64,000 nucleotides of DNA, taken from NCBI RefSeq assembly GCF_905221025.1, contig NZ_CAJNBL010000041.1:62001-126000 (forward strand). Direction: 5' to 3'. This stretch comes from Candidatus Nitrotoga fabula. GTDB lineage: Bacteria > Pseudomonadota > Gammaproteobacteria > Burkholderiales > Gallionellaceae. The translations under genes and the position numbers were made by a program. The notes below the pieces were generated by a model. That model was not told the DNA's origin and searched no databases. It saw only the letters and a program-made list of their open reading frames with translations. Below are positions 36,895 to 47,982 of this stretch, piece after piece; within the stretch, counting starts at the first letter, position 1; each line of letters starts with the position of its first letter.

Positions 36895-38622
36895 TCATGG
36901 TAAAGAGGTAATGTGTGTAGTTTTTGACCTCAGAAATGAGAGGATGTCTTTCAGAGGGATGAACTGGGCTTCCAGATCCCATCGTCCCTTGTATTCAACC
37001 ATTGGTACATCCTGCGCAAGTCCACGATCCCCGATCACGACACGGTGGGGGACGCCGATCAGATCGAGGTCAGCAAACATGACCCCAGGGCGTTCATTGC
37101 GGTCATCCAGTAGTACCTCTATATCTGCAGCATCAAGATTTTTGTAAAGCTGTTCGGTTGCTGTTTTTACCGTTTCGCTCTTGTTCATGCCGATCGGTAA
37201 AATTCCTACCTGGAATGGGGCAATGGCGGCAGGGAGGGTAATTCCCTTTTCGTCATAGTTCTGTTCGATTGCAGCAGCGACAATACGTGAAATTCCGATG
37301 CCATAACAACCCATTTCGAAGAACTGGGATTTACCTTGTTCATCCAGGAAAGTGGCATTGAGTGCTTCGGAATAATTGGTGCGCAGCTGAAAAATATGGC
37401 CAACCTCGATCCCACGGCAAAGCTCCAGGATGCCTTTCCCGTCCGGGCTCGGGTCGCCTGCGACCACGTTTCGCAGATCGTGCACGTTGGACTCTTCCAG
37501 GTTGAAATCGCGGCCGGCGTTTACGCTAATGTAGTGAAAACCGTCATCATTGGCTCCGCAGACAAAATTGCTCATGGTTGCAGCAGAGCGATCCGCCAGG
37601 ATGCGTACCGCTGCATTGACCGGGCCAATATAACCGGTACGGCATCCCATGTACCGATGAATTTCATCGTCGCTGGCGAAGCGGAATTCGCCGATTATCT
37701 TGGCTGCTTTGATTTCATTCAGCATATGATCACCACGCAGCAGGATCAGGATGAAGTTGTTTTCTGCATCCAATACGGCGATGGTTTTTAGTACTTGCTG
37801 CGGTGACACATTGAGAAAGGTGCAGATTTCCTCAATGGATTTCTGACCAGGCGTAATGATCTTTTGCATTGTTTCGCCGGTGGGTGCGCGTACCATACTG
37901 GACGGGATGGCTTCTGCCAGTTCCACATTCGCAGCGTAATCAGAAGTGGGGCAATAAGCCAGCCCGTCTTCTCCTGAATCAGCCAGAACATGGAATTCGT
38001 GAGAATTGCTACCGCCTATGGCTCCTGTATCTGCCGCAACAGCACGGAACTGGAGGCCCATACGGGTGAAAATACGAGTATAGGTGTCATACATGACTTC
38101 GTAGGTTTGTTTCAGGCTGTCAAAATCGGCGTGGAATGAATAGGCATCTTTCATTACAAATTCGCGTGCGCGCATCACGCCAAAACGGGGGCGGACTTCA
38201 TCACGGAATTTAGTCTGGATTTGGTAAAAGTTCACAGGTAACTGACGGTAGCTGTTGATTTCACGGCGAGCGATATCCGTAATCACTTCTTCATGGGTGG
38301 GTCCGAAGCAAAATTCATTGTCATGGCGATCCCTGATTTTCAGCATTTGCGGTCCGAATACTTCCCAGCGCCCGGTTTCCTGCCAAAGTTCTGCCGGCTG
38401 GATCGCGGGCATCAGTACCTCTATGCCGCCCCCTTTATTCATTTCTTCCCGGACTACGGTTTCTACCTTGCGCAGTACGCGCAGCCCCAGAGGCATCCAG
38501 GTATACAGCCCGCTGGCCAGTTTCTTGATGTAACCGGCGCGCAACATCAAGCGGTGGCTGATAAGCTCTGCTTCAGATGGAGCTTCTTTCTGGGTGGAGA
38601 TAAAGAATTTGGAAATGCGCAT
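36895..38622 (-). CDS. proS: Prolyl-tRNA synthetase (bacterial type)
   Basis: Charges tRNA-Pro. The 575 aa begin [20 protein letters not shown]. Class II motifs follow ([36 protein letters not shown]). An inserted YbaK-like editing domain lies at about residues 230-390 and an anticodon-binding domain at the C-terminus ([20 protein letters not shown]). Length and architecture are those of the normal bacterial enzyme. It is divergent from rppH. Confidence 0.97.
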   Translation of the reverse strand: MRISKFFISTQKEAPSEAELISHRLMLRAGYIKKLASGLYTWMPLGLRVLRKVETVVREEMNKGGGIEVLMPAIQPAELWQETGRWEVFGPQMLKIRDRHDNEFCFGPTHEEVITDIARREINSYRQLPVNFYQIQTKFRDEVRPRFGVMRAREFVMKDAYSFHADFDSLKQTYEVMYDTYTRIFTRMGLQFRAVAADTGAIGGSNSHEFHVLADSGEDGLAYCPTSDYAANVELAEAIPSSMVRAPTGETMQKIITPGQKSIEEICTFLNVSPQQVLKTIAVLDAENNFILILLRGDHMLNEIKAAKIIGEFRFASDDEIHRYMGCRTGYIGPVNAAVRILADRSAATMSNFVCGANDDGFHYISVNAGRDFNLEESNVHDLRNVVAGDPSPDGKGILELCRGIEVGHIFQLRTNYSEALNATFLDEQGKSQFFEMGCYGIGISRIVAAAIEQNYDEKGITLPAAIAPFQVGILPIGMNKSETVKTATEQLYKNLDAADIEVLLDDRNERPGVMFADLDLIGVPHRVVIGDRGLAQDVPMVEYKGRWDLEAQFIPLKDILSFLRSKTTHITSLP

Positions 38623-38778
38623 GATATTTTTGTTAGTTAATCTAATAATCAGGTTTTTGAATTTTACAGCGAACTGGTCAAGGATGCTCTATTGATTATG
38701 AAGGGTCGTCTTTCAATATGCAGTGAAATGTGAAAAAATCCGGACTTTAAAAAATAAAATAATGAACAGGTGACGAAG

Positions 38779-39309
38779 ATGATTGATCGGGATGGTTATC
38801 GCCCCAACGTCGGCATCATACTGGCTAACTCAAAGAACCAGGTATTCTGGGGAAAACGCATCAGGCAGCATGCCTGGCAGTTTCCGCAAGGTGGCATTCA
38901 GCATGGTGAAACACCAGAGCAGGCAATGTATCGCGAACTGCAGGAAGAAATTGGCCTGGAGTCCTGTCATGTGCAGATACTTGGCCGTACGCGTGAATGG
39001 ATACGTTATGATGTACCGCAGCATTGGGTTAAGCGCGAGTGGCGCGGTAACTACAAAGGACAGAAGCAGATATGGTTTCTGTTGCGGCTGGTTGGGCGTG
39101 ATTGTGATGTAAGTCTGCGCGCTTCGCAGCATCCGGAATTTGATGCTTGGCGCTGGAACGATTACTGGGTTGGAATTGACAGTGTGATCGAATTCAAGCG
39201 GGATGTTTATCGCCTGGCATTGAGTGAACTGGTGCGCTATCTGCCGCAAATCAATCATGCAGCGAGCCGGGATGCAGGAAAGAAACGTGATGCCGGATCA
39301 ATCCGCTAG
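38779..39309 (+). CDS. rppH: RNA pyrophosphohydrolase RppH
   Basis: NUDIX enzyme that removes pyrophosphate from 5'-triphosphate mRNAs and triggers decay. Start ATG 38779 gives [17 protein letters not shown], the family N-terminus; the frame is also open from GTG 38770. The 176 aa contain the NUDIX box [20 protein letters not shown] with [20 protein letters not shown] follows, as in RppH. Divergent from proS, a common betaproteobacterial arrangement. Confidence 0.95.
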   Translation: MIDRDGYRPNVGIILANSKNQVFWGKRIRQHAWQFPQGGIQHGETPEQAMYRELQEEIGLESCHVQILGRTREWIRYDVPQHWVKREWRGNYKGQKQIWFLLRLVGRDCDVSLRASQHPEFDAWRWNDYWVGIDSVIEFKRDVYRLALSELVRYLPQINHAASRDAGKKRDAGSIR

Positions 39310-39493
39310 CGGGTAATGATGCAAGCCCTGACTTTTGGCGGCCATGACTGGCAGAAAATTCCGATTTGACCTCGCTTGTTAAATTAAGAATTGCTCTTGT
39401 GATAATCTGAATCACCCGGACGCTGCTTGCATTGCAGATTTCTGATGTACCTGTCTTCCATCCGCAACAAGGGAAATTATTAAGGATGCAATC

Positions 39494-40033
39494 ATGTCAA
39501 AGAAAGCTTTTCTGACCGATATCGTTACCCTGCGCGAACGCGCCCGCAAGCACATAGAACAGGGAGCGATTACCGCCGGTTATCGCGGTGACCGCGAGAC
39601 CATTGTCAAGCTGCTGAATGAAGCACTGGCGACAGAAATAGTTTGCGTGCTGCGCTACAAACGGCATTACTACACTGCTACTGGCATCAATGCACAAAGC
39701 GTTGCGGCAGAGTTTCTGCAGCATGCCAATGAAGAACAGCTCCATGCTGACCAGATTGCACAGCGTATCGTGCAACTGGGTGGAAAACCGGATTTTTCTC
39801 CCGAGGGTCTGGCAACGCGAAGCCATGCCGAATACCATGATGGCGAGGACTTGCTTGAGATGGTACGCGAAGATCTGATTGCTGAGCGGATTGCCATTGA
39901 AAGCTATGGTGAGATGATCAACTATCTTGGTAACGATGATCCTACTACAAGGCGTATGCTGGAATCCATACTTGCCATGGAGGAAGAGCACGCTGATGAT
40001 CTTTCTGGCCTTCTGGCGGAGATGGTGGGGTAA
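39494..40033 (+). CDS. Ferritin-like / bacterioferritin-family protein
   Basis: A four-helix di-iron protein for iron storage or detoxification, 179 aa. AAGGA lies 7 bases before ATG 39494. Helix ligands are visible in order: ALATEIVCVLRYKRHYY, ANEEQLHADQIAQRI (ExxH), EDLIAERIAIESYGEM and AMEEEHADDLSGLL (ExxH). This is the bacterioferritin pattern, with about 20 extra N-terminal residues. It stands alone with gaps on both sides. Heme binding between subunits cannot be judged. Confidence 0.85.
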   Translation: MSKKAFLTDIVTLRERARKHIEQGAITAGYRGDRETIVKLLNEALATEIVCVLRYKRHYYTATGINAQSVAAEFLQHANEEQLHADQIAQRIVQLGGKPDFSPEGLATRSHAEYHDGEDLLEMVREDLIAERIAIESYGEMINYLGNDDPTTRRMLESILAMEEEHADDLSGLLAEMVG

Positions 40034-40487
40034 CAATCGGTTGATTGCGGAATTTTTAACAGTCTTTCAGTCAATTTACCTCGGTTCAGTGTGGGTTGAT
40101 TTGCCACAAAGCTTATGTCGTTGACGGGCAAATTGAATCTGATTATGCATAGTATTTTTTGCTTTTTTCATTCCTTGCTTTCAGACAAGATTTTTGGTTT
40201 GACTTTGATGTTTTTTCTTCGGGACAGGATGATTCCTGGCTCAGGAATGGGAGCATTCCTTTAACCTGGTTCCAGCTTGGGCTGGTCGTTTAATGCATAT
40301 TTCCACGTGAGGGCTGATATTGAGACCAGTGGGCAATCTGTGCGCAACTCGTTATTGTATGTTGGTGTTGTGTGTCATTGTTACAATGAAGCCGGGTGAG
40401 GCTCATTTTTGTTGAAATTATTGTGGAAGTATAGGGTTCTGGCATGGACGGACCTATGCACAGATGAACATTCGTTGAAAGGTATGC
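40034..40487. other. Gene-free region upstream of the DUF475 gene
   Basis: About 450 bases without a credible frame. I compared it by eye with the yybP-ykoY manganese riboswitch, which often precedes TerC-type genes, and could not find the conserved elements. No terminator stands out. Confidence 0.4.
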
Positions 40488-41525
40488 ATGCGTTATTTCA
40501 GGGTTTCATTCCTGTTGGCTTTTCTTGGTCTTGGGCTTGCGGTATGGTGGGGATATAACCGTGGCGGTTGGATAGGGGCTTTTGAAGCTTTTGGAATTGC
40601 TGCGATTCTGAGTATCATGGAAGTTTCGCTTTCTTTTGACAATGCGGTTGTCAATGCTTCGATCCTTAAAACCTGGAACAAGTTCTGGCAGGACATTTTT
40701 CTGACAGTAGGGATGCTGATTGCAGTATTTGGAATGCGGTTGCTCTTCCCGCTGGTAATTGTTGCCTTTGCAGCGGATATCGGAATTCTGGAAGTGTGGA
40801 GCATGGCGCTGGGTAAACCAGATGAATATGCACGCCATCTGCATGAACATCATGCAGAGGTGGCTGCGTTTGGGGGAGTTTTCCTGTTGCTCGTGTTCCT
40901 GAATTTTCTGCTGGATGAAAACAAGGAGCTTCACTGGCTGGGTCATATCGAGAAAAAAATTTCCAGTTTTGGCAAGGTGGAATCCATTTCGGTAATGGTT
41001 GCGATTGGTACCTTGCTGGGCAGTCTCACCATGGTCGGAGAAGAAAAACAGCTTGCAGTTCTGGTCGCCGGTCTCTGGGGAATCCTCTCCTATGTTGGCG
41101 TAGATGCGATCAGCAGTCTTCTCGAAAAGGAAGAAGGGGATGCCAAGGTTGGGGATGCCATCAAGCAGGGCGGGGTAGGTGGATTCCTCTATCTGGAGGT
41201 GCTGGATGCTTCATTTTCTTTTGATGGGGTGATCGGGGCGTTTGCCATTACCAAGGATATTGTCATTATCATGATAGGCTTGGGCATCGGGGCGATGTTT
41301 GTGCGTTCCTTGACGGTTTTTCTGGTACGGAAAGAAATTCTCGATGCGTACGTTTTTCTGGAGCATGGCGCGCATTATGCAATCGGAATTCTTGCAGTTA
41401 TTATGCTTGCGAGTATGAAATTTCATATTCCCGAGGTTTTCACCGGCCTGATCGGAGTAGCCTTTATCATTGCGGCGCTGTGGTCTTCATTGCGCTACAG
41501 GCGTCGCCTGCAGACCAACCACTGA
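40488..41525 (+). CDS. DUF475 (TerC-superfamily) integral membrane protein
   Basis: A 345-aa inner-membrane protein of the TerC/DUF475 group, whose relatives include metal-ion (manganese) exporters and tellurite-resistance proteins; the function here is unproven. About nine hydrophobic segments are present. Conserved acidic motifs lie inside membrane segments: EVSLSFDNAVVNASI near residue 46 and LEVLDASFSFDGVIGAFAIT near residue 231, the paired family signatures. A His-rich loop (ARHLHEHHAEVAAFG) separates the early segments. It is followed by a Na/Pi-type transporter on the same strand. Confidence 0.85.
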   Translation: MRYFRVSFLLAFLGLGLAVWWGYNRGGWIGAFEAFGIAAILSIMEVSLSFDNAVVNASILKTWNKFWQDIFLTVGMLIAVFGMRLLFPLVIVAFAADIGILEVWSMALGKPDEYARHLHEHHAEVAAFGGVFLLLVFLNFLLDENKELHWLGHIEKKISSFGKVESISVMVAIGTLLGSLTMVGEEKQLAVLVAGLWGILSYVGVDAISSLLEKEEGDAKVGDAIKQGGVGGFLYLEVLDASFSFDGVIGAFAITKDIVIIMIGLGIGAMFVRSLTVFLVRKEILDAYVFLEHGAHYAIGILAVIMLASMKFHIPEVFTGLIGVAFIIAALWSSLRYRRRLQTNH

Positions 41526-41713
41526 TCCACGCAGCAATATTGCTGGTTTTTGTTTACAGGGCAGTTAAGCGCTCGGGGGAGCGCCGTCAGCGGGCAGATC
41601 TATTTCCAGGAACTGACAAGAATATTGCAGGAAATGCAAGCGGGTGCTGCTTTTTTCTGGAACCGGCATGTTTGATTTTTTCCAGGTTTTCTCATATTCC
41701 TTAAGATTTGTAT

Positions 41714-43345
41714 ATGCAGGAAATTCTTTTTCCCTTTTTAGGAGGCATTGGATTATTCCTGACAGGCATGATGTTGCTTTCAGACGGACTGACTGCTTTT
41801 GCCTCAGGAACATTCAAACGGGCTTTGGGGCAATATACCGGAACCCCCTGTCGGGCCTTTGCGTCAGGCACACTGGTTACTGCCCTGGCGCAGTCATCGA
41901 CAGCAACAACCGTAACCCTGATTGGTTTCGTCAGTGCCGGGCTGATTCCCTTCTCGCAGGCGATCGGCGTCCTGATTGGTGCAAGCCTGGGAAATACAGT
42001 GACAGGCTGGATCGTGGCTGGTCTTGGTCTTAAGATAAATCTGGGCTTCTACACTCTACCACTGATCGGGCTGGGTGCCTTGCTCAAGTTATTGACCCGG
42101 GGCAGATGGGCGGTGCTGGGCATGGCCCTGGTTGGTTTCGGACTGATGTTTCTTGGTCTGAATACCTTGCGTGAGGGCATGCAAGCTCTTTCTGCCATGG
42201 TTAGCCTGGCCGAACTTCTAGCTGGTGGGTTCAAAGAGCGTTTCATGATCATGTTGTTCGGTCTGGCTATGACGATCATTCTGCAATCTTCCAGCACAGC
42301 GATTGCCACCACCCTTACCGCCCTTCATGCGCATACCATCAATCTTGATCAGGCTGCAGCCCTGGTCGTCGGGGCGGCCATCGGAACCACGTTTACCGGG
42401 GTACTGGTAACCATAGGCGGAACCATATACGCCAAGCGTACGGCGCTGGCCTATATTCTTTTTAATGCTATCACTGGTCTTTTTGCCATTTTACTTCTGC
42501 CCATTTATTTTTCACTGGTTTATTACATCGGTCAATATTTCAGCCTGCAACCGGGCGCCATCAGCCTCGCGGCTTTTCACAGCCTGTTTATTGCTGTCGG
42601 CGTCGTTCTTTTTCTGCCGTTTACCCAGCAGTTTGCTCAGATAGTGGAACGCATTTTACCCAGCAGTGGTGAAAACATCACGGAACGTCTGGATGACAGC
42701 ATGCTTGCAATTCCGGCAGTTGCGCTGGAGGCATCCCAGCGTGCGCTGGAACAGGTTGCAGACAGGCTCCTGGATGCCTATGACCAGCTTCTTCAAAGGT
42801 CTTTATCCTCATCCTGGGAGCAACAGTTAATCGAATCCGGCATAGTGCTGGACGAAATTTTTATATTCGTCAGTCGGGTCCATTTTCCTGCCGGGGAAGG
42901 CAGATGGGATTCCCGGCGGATCGCCCAGCTTCACGCAATTGATCATTTGTTGCGGCTTCGCAGCCGGATTCATGACCTGTTTCAGGCGGAGATTAATTTC
43001 TCGGAACCTGTGTACGGTTGGGCTCTTGAAAATAGCCGCTGCATGCTGGAGCTGGCCCGCAAGGGGATCGCTGAGAAGGATCTGACGGCCCATATGGAGC
43101 GGATTGAGCACATAGCGTCAACCCTGACCAACCTGTCGCATCAGGTGCGGAACGATTTCCTGCAGACAACCGCCCCGGGAAATTCCCATGCTGCTGCGGT
43201 ATTGCGGACAACCGATATTTTCCGGTGGTTGAATCGAACGGGGAATCATATATGGCGTACCTGCCATTATCTTTCGCTGGGACGTAATTCTGGCCATTTC
43301 CCGGCAAAGGTGGTAGAAAATTTTCAGCCTGATCCAGATACATGA
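41714..43345 (+). CDS. Na/Pi cotransporter family protein with PhoU-like C-terminus
   Basis: A 543-aa protein of the NptA/PNaS family, expected to move sodium with phosphate. Start ATG 41714 is preferred to the in-frame TTG 41708. The two inverted membrane repeats each carry a QSS motif: LAQSSTATTVTLIGFVSAGL near residue 62 and LQSSSTAIATTLTALHA near residue 195. About nine membrane segments occupy residues 1-300. The C-terminal 230 residues are soluble and helical with heptad-like spacing, resembling PhoU. Such proteins may regulate phosphate and not only transport it. Confidence 0.88.
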   Translation: MQEILFPFLGGIGLFLTGMMLLSDGLTAFASGTFKRALGQYTGTPCRAFASGTLVTALAQSSTATTVTLIGFVSAGLIPFSQAIGVLIGASLGNTVTGWIVAGLGLKINLGFYTLPLIGLGALLKLLTRGRWAVLGMALVGFGLMFLGLNTLREGMQALSAMVSLAELLAGGFKERFMIMLFGLAMTIILQSSSTAIATTLTALHAHTINLDQAAALVVGAAIGTTFTGVLVTIGGTIYAKRTALAYILFNAITGLFAILLLPIYFSLVYYIGQYFSLQPGAISLAAFHSLFIAVGVVLFLPFTQQFAQIVERILPSSGENITERLDDSMLAIPAVALEASQRALEQVADRLLDAYDQLLQRSLSSSWEQQLIESGIVLDEIFIFVSRVHFPAGEGRWDSRRIAQLHAIDHLLRLRSRIHDLFQAEINFSEPVYGWALENSRCMLELARKGIAEKDLTAHMERIEHIASTLTNLSHQVRNDFLQTTAPGNSHAAAVLRTTDIFRWLNRTGNHIWRTCHYLSLGRNSGHFPAKVVENFQPDPDT

Positions 43346-43508
43346 TGTTGCTTGGTATTTTCAAATCTGTTTGGTATTTCAGGTAAATTGCAAGACAGGG
43401 GGCAGAAAAACTGAATCTTCAGTTCGTAATCTGGCTATCCAAAAGCACTAGGTTAAATAGTTCTTGCTTGTGGATATGTCCTGAAGGAGCCTGTTTATCC
43501 TGAGAAGG

Positions 43509-44624
43509 TTAATCGAGAAAATCTTCCGTGGCGTAAATGGGCAGGTTGAATGCCTTGGCGACCGCAGGATGCGTGATTTTTCCGGAGACGATGTTCAGCC
43601 CCTTTCGCAACGCGGCATTTTCTTTTGACGCCTGTTTCCAGCCTTTCCCGGCCAGTTGCAGTATATATGGAAGCGTTGCATTGGTTAGTGCCAGGGTGGA
43701 AGTGCGCGGCACGGCTCCAGGCATGTTGGCAACGGCATAATGAATGATCCCGTCGACGACATAAATCGGTTTTTCGTGTGTGGTGGGCAGGGAGGTTTCG
43801 ATGCAGCCCCCTTGGTCCACAGCTACGTCCACAATCACTGACCCGGGGCGCATGGCTTTCAGGTCGTCGCGGCGGATGAGCTTGGGGGTGACAGCCCCGG
43901 CAATCAGCACTCCGCCGATGACAATATCAGCGGTGGAAATCTGTTCCAGAAGATTATGGCGGTTAGAGAATATCAGTTGCACGTTAGCAGGCATGATGTC
44001 ACTCAGGTGCCGCAGGCGTTCCAGTGAAACATCCAGGAGGGTTACTTTTGCGCCCAGCCCAGCCGACATTTTTGCTGCATTCATGCCTACAACACCGCCG
44101 CCAAGAATGACGACATGAGCGGGTGGAACGCCGGGGACCCCACTGAGTAAAACGCCTCTTCCTCCGTACAGTTTTTCAAGGTATTTGGCGCCCTGGTTGA
44201 TTGCCATGCGCCCGGCAATTTCCGACATTGGGGTGAGCAGCGGCAATTCTCCGGAAGTCAGCTGGATGGTTTCGTAGGCGATACAGGTAGCGCCTGATTC
44301 CATATGTGCCTGTGTAAGAGCATGGTCTGCCGAAAAATGGAAATATGTGAAGATGGTTTGATCATGGCGGATATGTTGCCACTCCGGGGCGATGGGTTCT
44401 TTCACCTTTACGATCAGGTCTGCTTCCTCCCATAAACTGGCGACATCTGGAACAATGATTGCGCCAGAGGCACGGTATTGTTCGTCATGGAAATCGCTGC
44501 CGAGCCCTGCGCCCTGTTCGACCAGCACGGAATGTCCTGCCGCGATCAGGGCTTCTGCTCCGGACGGAACCAGGGCGACGCGGTTTTCGTTAGTCTTTAT
44601 TTCCTTGGGAATTCCAATTTTCAT
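43509..44624 (-). CDS. ald: Alanine dehydrogenase
   Basis: NAD-dependent reversible deamination of L-alanine to pyruvate. The 371 aa include MKIGIPKEIKTNENRVALVP, the catalytic lysine and histidine regions (EADLIVKVKEP; FTYFHFSADHAL) and the Rossmann motif GGGVVGMNAAKMSAGLGAKV. The NAD site is followed by VVDVAVDQGGCIETSLPTTH. Standard length. It is the only gene on its strand in this gap, 39 bases from the next one upstream. Confidence 0.95.
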   Translation of the reverse strand: MKIGIPKEIKTNENRVALVPSGAEALIAAGHSVLVEQGAGLGSDFHDEQYRASGAIIVPDVASLWEEADLIVKVKEPIAPEWQHIRHDQTIFTYFHFSADHALTQAHMESGATCIAYETIQLTSGELPLLTPMSEIAGRMAINQGAKYLEKLYGGRGVLLSGVPGVPPAHVVILGGGVVGMNAAKMSAGLGAKVTLLDVSLERLRHLSDIMPANVQLIFSNRHNLLEQISTADIVIGGVLIAGAVTPKLIRRDDLKAMRPGSVIVDVAVDQGGCIETSLPTTHEKPIYVVDGIIHYAVANMPGAVPRTSTLALTNATLPYILQLAGKGWKQASKENAALRKGLNIVSGKITHPAVAKAFNLPIYATEDFLD

Positions 44625-44663
44625 TGAATTGCCTTGTCTGAATTGCTACAGGGGTTACTAATT

Positions 44664-45932
44664 TTATCTGGAGACGGGCAGGGGGAGTGAATTTGATTCA
44701 TTCCACGGCGCCACCTTGAACAGCAATATCATACCCGGCAGCGCAAGTAACGTGCAGAGCATGAAGAATCCTGTCCAGCCGATTGACTCCACCAGCCAGC
44801 CGGTGGCGGCGTTGGCGAATGTGCGGGGCATGGCGGCAAGGCTGGTGAACAGAGCGAGTTGCGTTGCAGTGTATGCGGGATGGGTTGTGCGGGCAATGAA
44901 TGCGACGAAAGCAGCCGTCCCCAGTCCGACTCCCAAGGCTTCTATACCAATTACGATGGCAAGCTGGGTAAGCTCCAGCGTGGTGATTTCCGGGTGATGC
45001 CCGACCGAAGCCAGCCAGAGGAAACCGAGGATCGAAACTACCTGGACCACACCGAACAGCCACAGGGCTCGGTTAATGCCAATTTTTATCATCCATAATC
45101 CACCCAGTAATCCTCCAGCCACGGATGGCCATAGCCCCGCATTCTTGGCAATCAGGCCGATTTGTGTTTTGGAGAACCCCATGTCCAGGTAAAACGGGGT
45201 GGCCAGAGCAGTGCACATACTGTCACCAAGTTTGTAAAAAAACAGGAAAATGAGAATGAGGAGTGCATTGTTCCATCCCCGCCGGTTGATGAACTCCCGG
45301 AACGGCTCAACCACTGCTTCACGCAGGGATCGTGGGAAGGAAATGTTCAATGGTTCCTTTACCATTATTGTCATGAGTATTCCAGGTAGCATGAACATTG
45401 CGGTGATAAAAAATACTTTGTCCCATGGCAGAATATCCGCAAGTATCAGGGACAGCGATCCGGGAACCAGGCCGGCAATGCGGTAGGCATTGACATGCAC
45501 GGCATTGCCCAGTCCTAGCTCATTTTCTTCAAGCAATTCCCGGCGGTAGGCATCCAGTACAATGTCCTGAGTAGCGCTAAGAAATGCGAGCAGCGTTGCA
45601 ATGTAGGCGATGATGTGCAGATCGTTTTGAGGAGAAAAGGCTCCCAAGGAGGCAATGACTGTAAGCAGCCCTATCTGGGTAAGCAGCATCCATCCCCGTC
45701 GCCTGCCAAGCAGAGGCAGGGCATAGCGGTCCAGCAAGGGCGACCACAGGAATTTCCAGGTATAAGGGAACTGGATTAGAGCGAACAGGCCGATAGTTTT
45801 CAGATCAAGCTGTTCGCTACGCAGCCAGGCTGGGATCAGGTTGAAGAGCAGGTACAGCGGCAGGCCGGAGCTGAAGCCGGTAAACACACAAATCAGCATG
45901 CGCCGCGTGAACAGCTGCGCAAATACGTTCAT
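44664..45932 (-). CDS. ampG: AmpG-like muropeptide permease (MFS)
   Basis: Inner-membrane transporter that returns anhydro-muropeptides to the cytoplasm for cell-wall recycling. The 422 aa show about 12 membrane segments. The N-terminus FTGFSSGLPLYLLFNLIPAW and the stretch FLWSPLLDRYALPLLGRRRG are AmpG-typical, as is SATQDIVLDAYRRELLE. It follows metW by 4 bases on the same strand, completing metX-metW-ampG. A link between the permease and methionine genes is positional only. Confidence 0.9.
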   Translation of the reverse strand: MNVFAQLFTRRMLICVFTGFSSGLPLYLLFNLIPAWLRSEQLDLKTIGLFALIQFPYTWKFLWSPLLDRYALPLLGRRRGWMLLTQIGLLTVIASLGAFSPQNDLHIIAYIATLLAFLSATQDIVLDAYRRELLEENELGLGNAVHVNAYRIAGLVPGSLSLILADILPWDKVFFITAMFMLPGILMTIMVKEPLNISFPRSLREAVVEPFREFINRRGWNNALLILIFLFFYKLGDSMCTALATPFYLDMGFSKTQIGLIAKNAGLWPSVAGGLLGGLWMIKIGINRALWLFGVVQVVSILGFLWLASVGHHPEITTLELTQLAIVIGIEALGVGLGTAAFVAFIARTTHPAYTATQLALFTSLAAMPRTFANAATGWLVESIGWTGFFMLCTLLALPGMILLFKVAPWNESNSLPLPVSR

Positions 45933-45936
45933 AAGG

Positions 45937-46551
45937 TTATGCCGCTCGCTTGAAACGGTACACTGCGGTGTTTCCCAGCAGATTGGGTAACAATCCGATC
46001 TCGATCTTCCCGGTCATGACGCGGCGTTCCAGGATATTGATCTTGTGTTCAGCGCAGAAAATTTCAAAGTCCTGCAATGTGCAGAGGTGAACATTGGGAG
46101 TGTCATACCACTGGTAGGGTAGAGACTCCGAAACCGGCATTTTTCCCTGCATAATGTTTAAACGGTTTTTCCAGTAGCCAAAATTCGGAAAGCTTACTAT
46201 ACCTTCGCGCCCAACACGCAGCATTTCCTGCATAAGCGATTCAGTGTGATGGGTGGCTTGCAGGGTTTGCGACAGAATTACGTAATCGAAAGAATTGCTT
46301 TCAAAACCCGAGAGCCCGGATTCCAGGTTCCCCTGGATAACGTTTACCTGGTTACGGATGCAGGCCAGGACATTTTTGTCACTGATTTCAACTCCGTAAC
46401 CCCGCACTTTGCTGATACTCTGTAAATAGCGAAGCAGGCTGCCGTCTCCGCAGCCAAGGTCAAGGACGGAAGCGCCGTTTGGAATCCATGCTGCGATGGC
46501 GGCAAAATCAGGGCGGCTTGATGCCAGAGCAGAATGGTCTTGTACGCTCAT
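45937..46551 (-). CDS. metW: Methionine biosynthesis protein MetW
   Basis: A 204-aa SAM-dependent-methyltransferase-fold protein that works with MetX in homoserine acylation in several proteobacteria. The SAM motif is [36 protein letters not shown] and [15 protein letters not shown] are MetW signatures. It overlaps metX by 4 bases and is followed 4 bases later by ampG. Confidence 0.95.
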   Translation of the reverse strand: MSVQDHSALASSRPDFAAIAAWIPNGASVLDLGCGDGSLLRYLQSISKVRGYGVEISDKNVLACIRNQVNVIQGNLESGLSGFESNSFDYVILSQTLQATHHTESLMQEMLRVGREGIVSFPNFGYWKNRLNIMQGKMPVSESLPYQWYDTPNVHLCTLQDFEIFCAEHKINILERRVMTGKIEIGLLPNLLGNTAVYRFKRAA

Positions 46552-47687
46552 GCAGTAAACTCACTGGCAATATTGTTGAAATAGGTGCGGATTAGATCAT
46601 GATAGTGCGCGTGTCGCATTAAAAAGGAGTCATGTCCGTGTGTTGAAGTAATTTCAGCGTAGCTTACCTTGAGCTGGTTGTGCAGCAATGCTTTGACGAT
46701 ATCGCGTGAGCGCTCTGGCGCAAAACGCCAGTCAGTTGAAAATGACACGATTAGGAAATTTGCACGGGCAGTGGCGAAAGCCTTGTTCAGATCATCATCG
46801 AATTCGCGAGCTGGATCAAAATAATCCAGAGCTTTGGTCATCAGAAGATAGCTGTTTGCGTCAAAATATGTGGCAAACTTGTCACCCTGATAGCGCAAAT
46901 ATGATTCGATTTCAAATTCGATATCATAGCTGTAGATATATTTTCCCGAGCGCAGCATACGTCCGAATTTGTCGGCCATCACATCGTTGGAAAGGTAGGT
47001 GATATGACCCAGCATGCGTGCAAGGCGCAGGCCGCGGGCAGGAACCACTCCATGCGCATAGTAATTTCCACCATGAAAATCCGGGTCGGTCAGAATCGCA
47101 TTGCGAGCCACATCGTTGAATGCAATGTTTTGTGCGGTGAGTCGGGGCGCCGATGCGATTGCCAGCACGTGGCGCACCCGCCCAGGGTACGCCATGGACC
47201 ATTGCAGTGCCTGCATTCCACCAAGGCTGCCCCCAATTATTGCAGCAAATTGTGTGATGCCAAGCTTGTCAGCCAGGCGGGCCTGGGATTCAACCCAGTC
47301 TTCCACCGTAACGAAGGGAAAGCCGGCTCCGTAAGGTTTCCCTGTTTCCGGGTTGATGCTGATGGGGCCCGTGGAGCCATGGCAGCCTCCAAGGTTGTTT
47401 AGTCCGATGACGAAAAACCTGTCCGTGTCCAGCGGTTTTCCGGGGCCGATCATATTGTCCCACCAGCCGATGTTTTTCGGGGCATCTGCGTAGTAACCGG
47501 CTACATGATGGTGACCAGAAAGGGCATGGCAGACCAGGACTGCATTAGATTTGTCGCGGTTTAGCGAGCCGTACGTTTCGTATACCAGTTCGTATTCCGG
47601 CAGTATTCCCCCGCTTTTACAGGCAAGAGGAGAGTTGAACTGCGCTCGCTGCGCACTGACGATACCGATGCTATGTGTTGCTTCCAA
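46548..47687 (-). CDS. metX: Homoserine O-acyltransferase MetX
   Basis: Alpha/beta hydrolase that acylates L-homoserine, the first committed step of methionine synthesis. The 379 aa contain the oxyanion/nucleophile stretch [20 protein letters not shown] with the catalytic serine. The acidic residue lies in [11 protein letters not shown] and the histidine in THGHDSFLM. Acetyl- or succinyl-CoA specificity cannot be decided by eye; when MetW is adjacent, succinyl-CoA use is often reported. It begins the metX-metW-ampG operon. Confidence 0.95.
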   Translation of the reverse strand: MEATHSIGIVSAQRAQFNSPLACKSGGILPEYELVYETYGSLNRDKSNAVLVCHALSGHHHVAGYYADAPKNIGWWDNMIGPGKPLDTDRFFVIGLNNLGGCHGSTGPISINPETGKPYGAGFPFVTVEDWVESQARLADKLGITQFAAIIGGSLGGMQALQWSMAYPGRVRHVLAIASAPRLTAQNIAFNDVARNAILTDPDFHGGNYYAHGVVPARGLRLARMLGHITYLSNDVMADKFGRMLRSGKYIYSYDIEFEIESYLRYQGDKFATYFDANSYLLMTKALDYFDPAREFDDDLNKAFATARANFLIVSFSTDWRFAPERSRDIVKALLHNQLKVSYAEITSTHGHDSFLMRHAHYHDLIRTYFNNIASEFTA

Positions 47688-47982
47688 TTAAAAATCCCTA
47701 AAAACAAACCGTTCAGCCTGAGCGGAGCGGGTTGCTTCGCTTTAGCTGGAATTATTTAAGTGCCCCGCAAGCTGATGTCAAATCGGCACTGACGGATAGT
47801 TTCCGTGTTTTGTATCGGACTGTCAATTTGCTTGGCCCAGTAATTTTTACTTCCATATGAAAAATAAAGATATGCAAGCCATTTTTAATTGGTTCACGCA
47901 ATTAAATATTCTCTCCAGAATGCGCACCTCTATTTGTGAATGTCTGCGACAAGCTATTTTTTTGGAATGAACTGGAAAGGAA

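Noticed and set aside
40034-40487. Manganese (yybP-ykoY) riboswitch before the DUF475 gene
   Set aside because: Considered because TerC-type genes often carry one, but the conserved elements were not found by eye.
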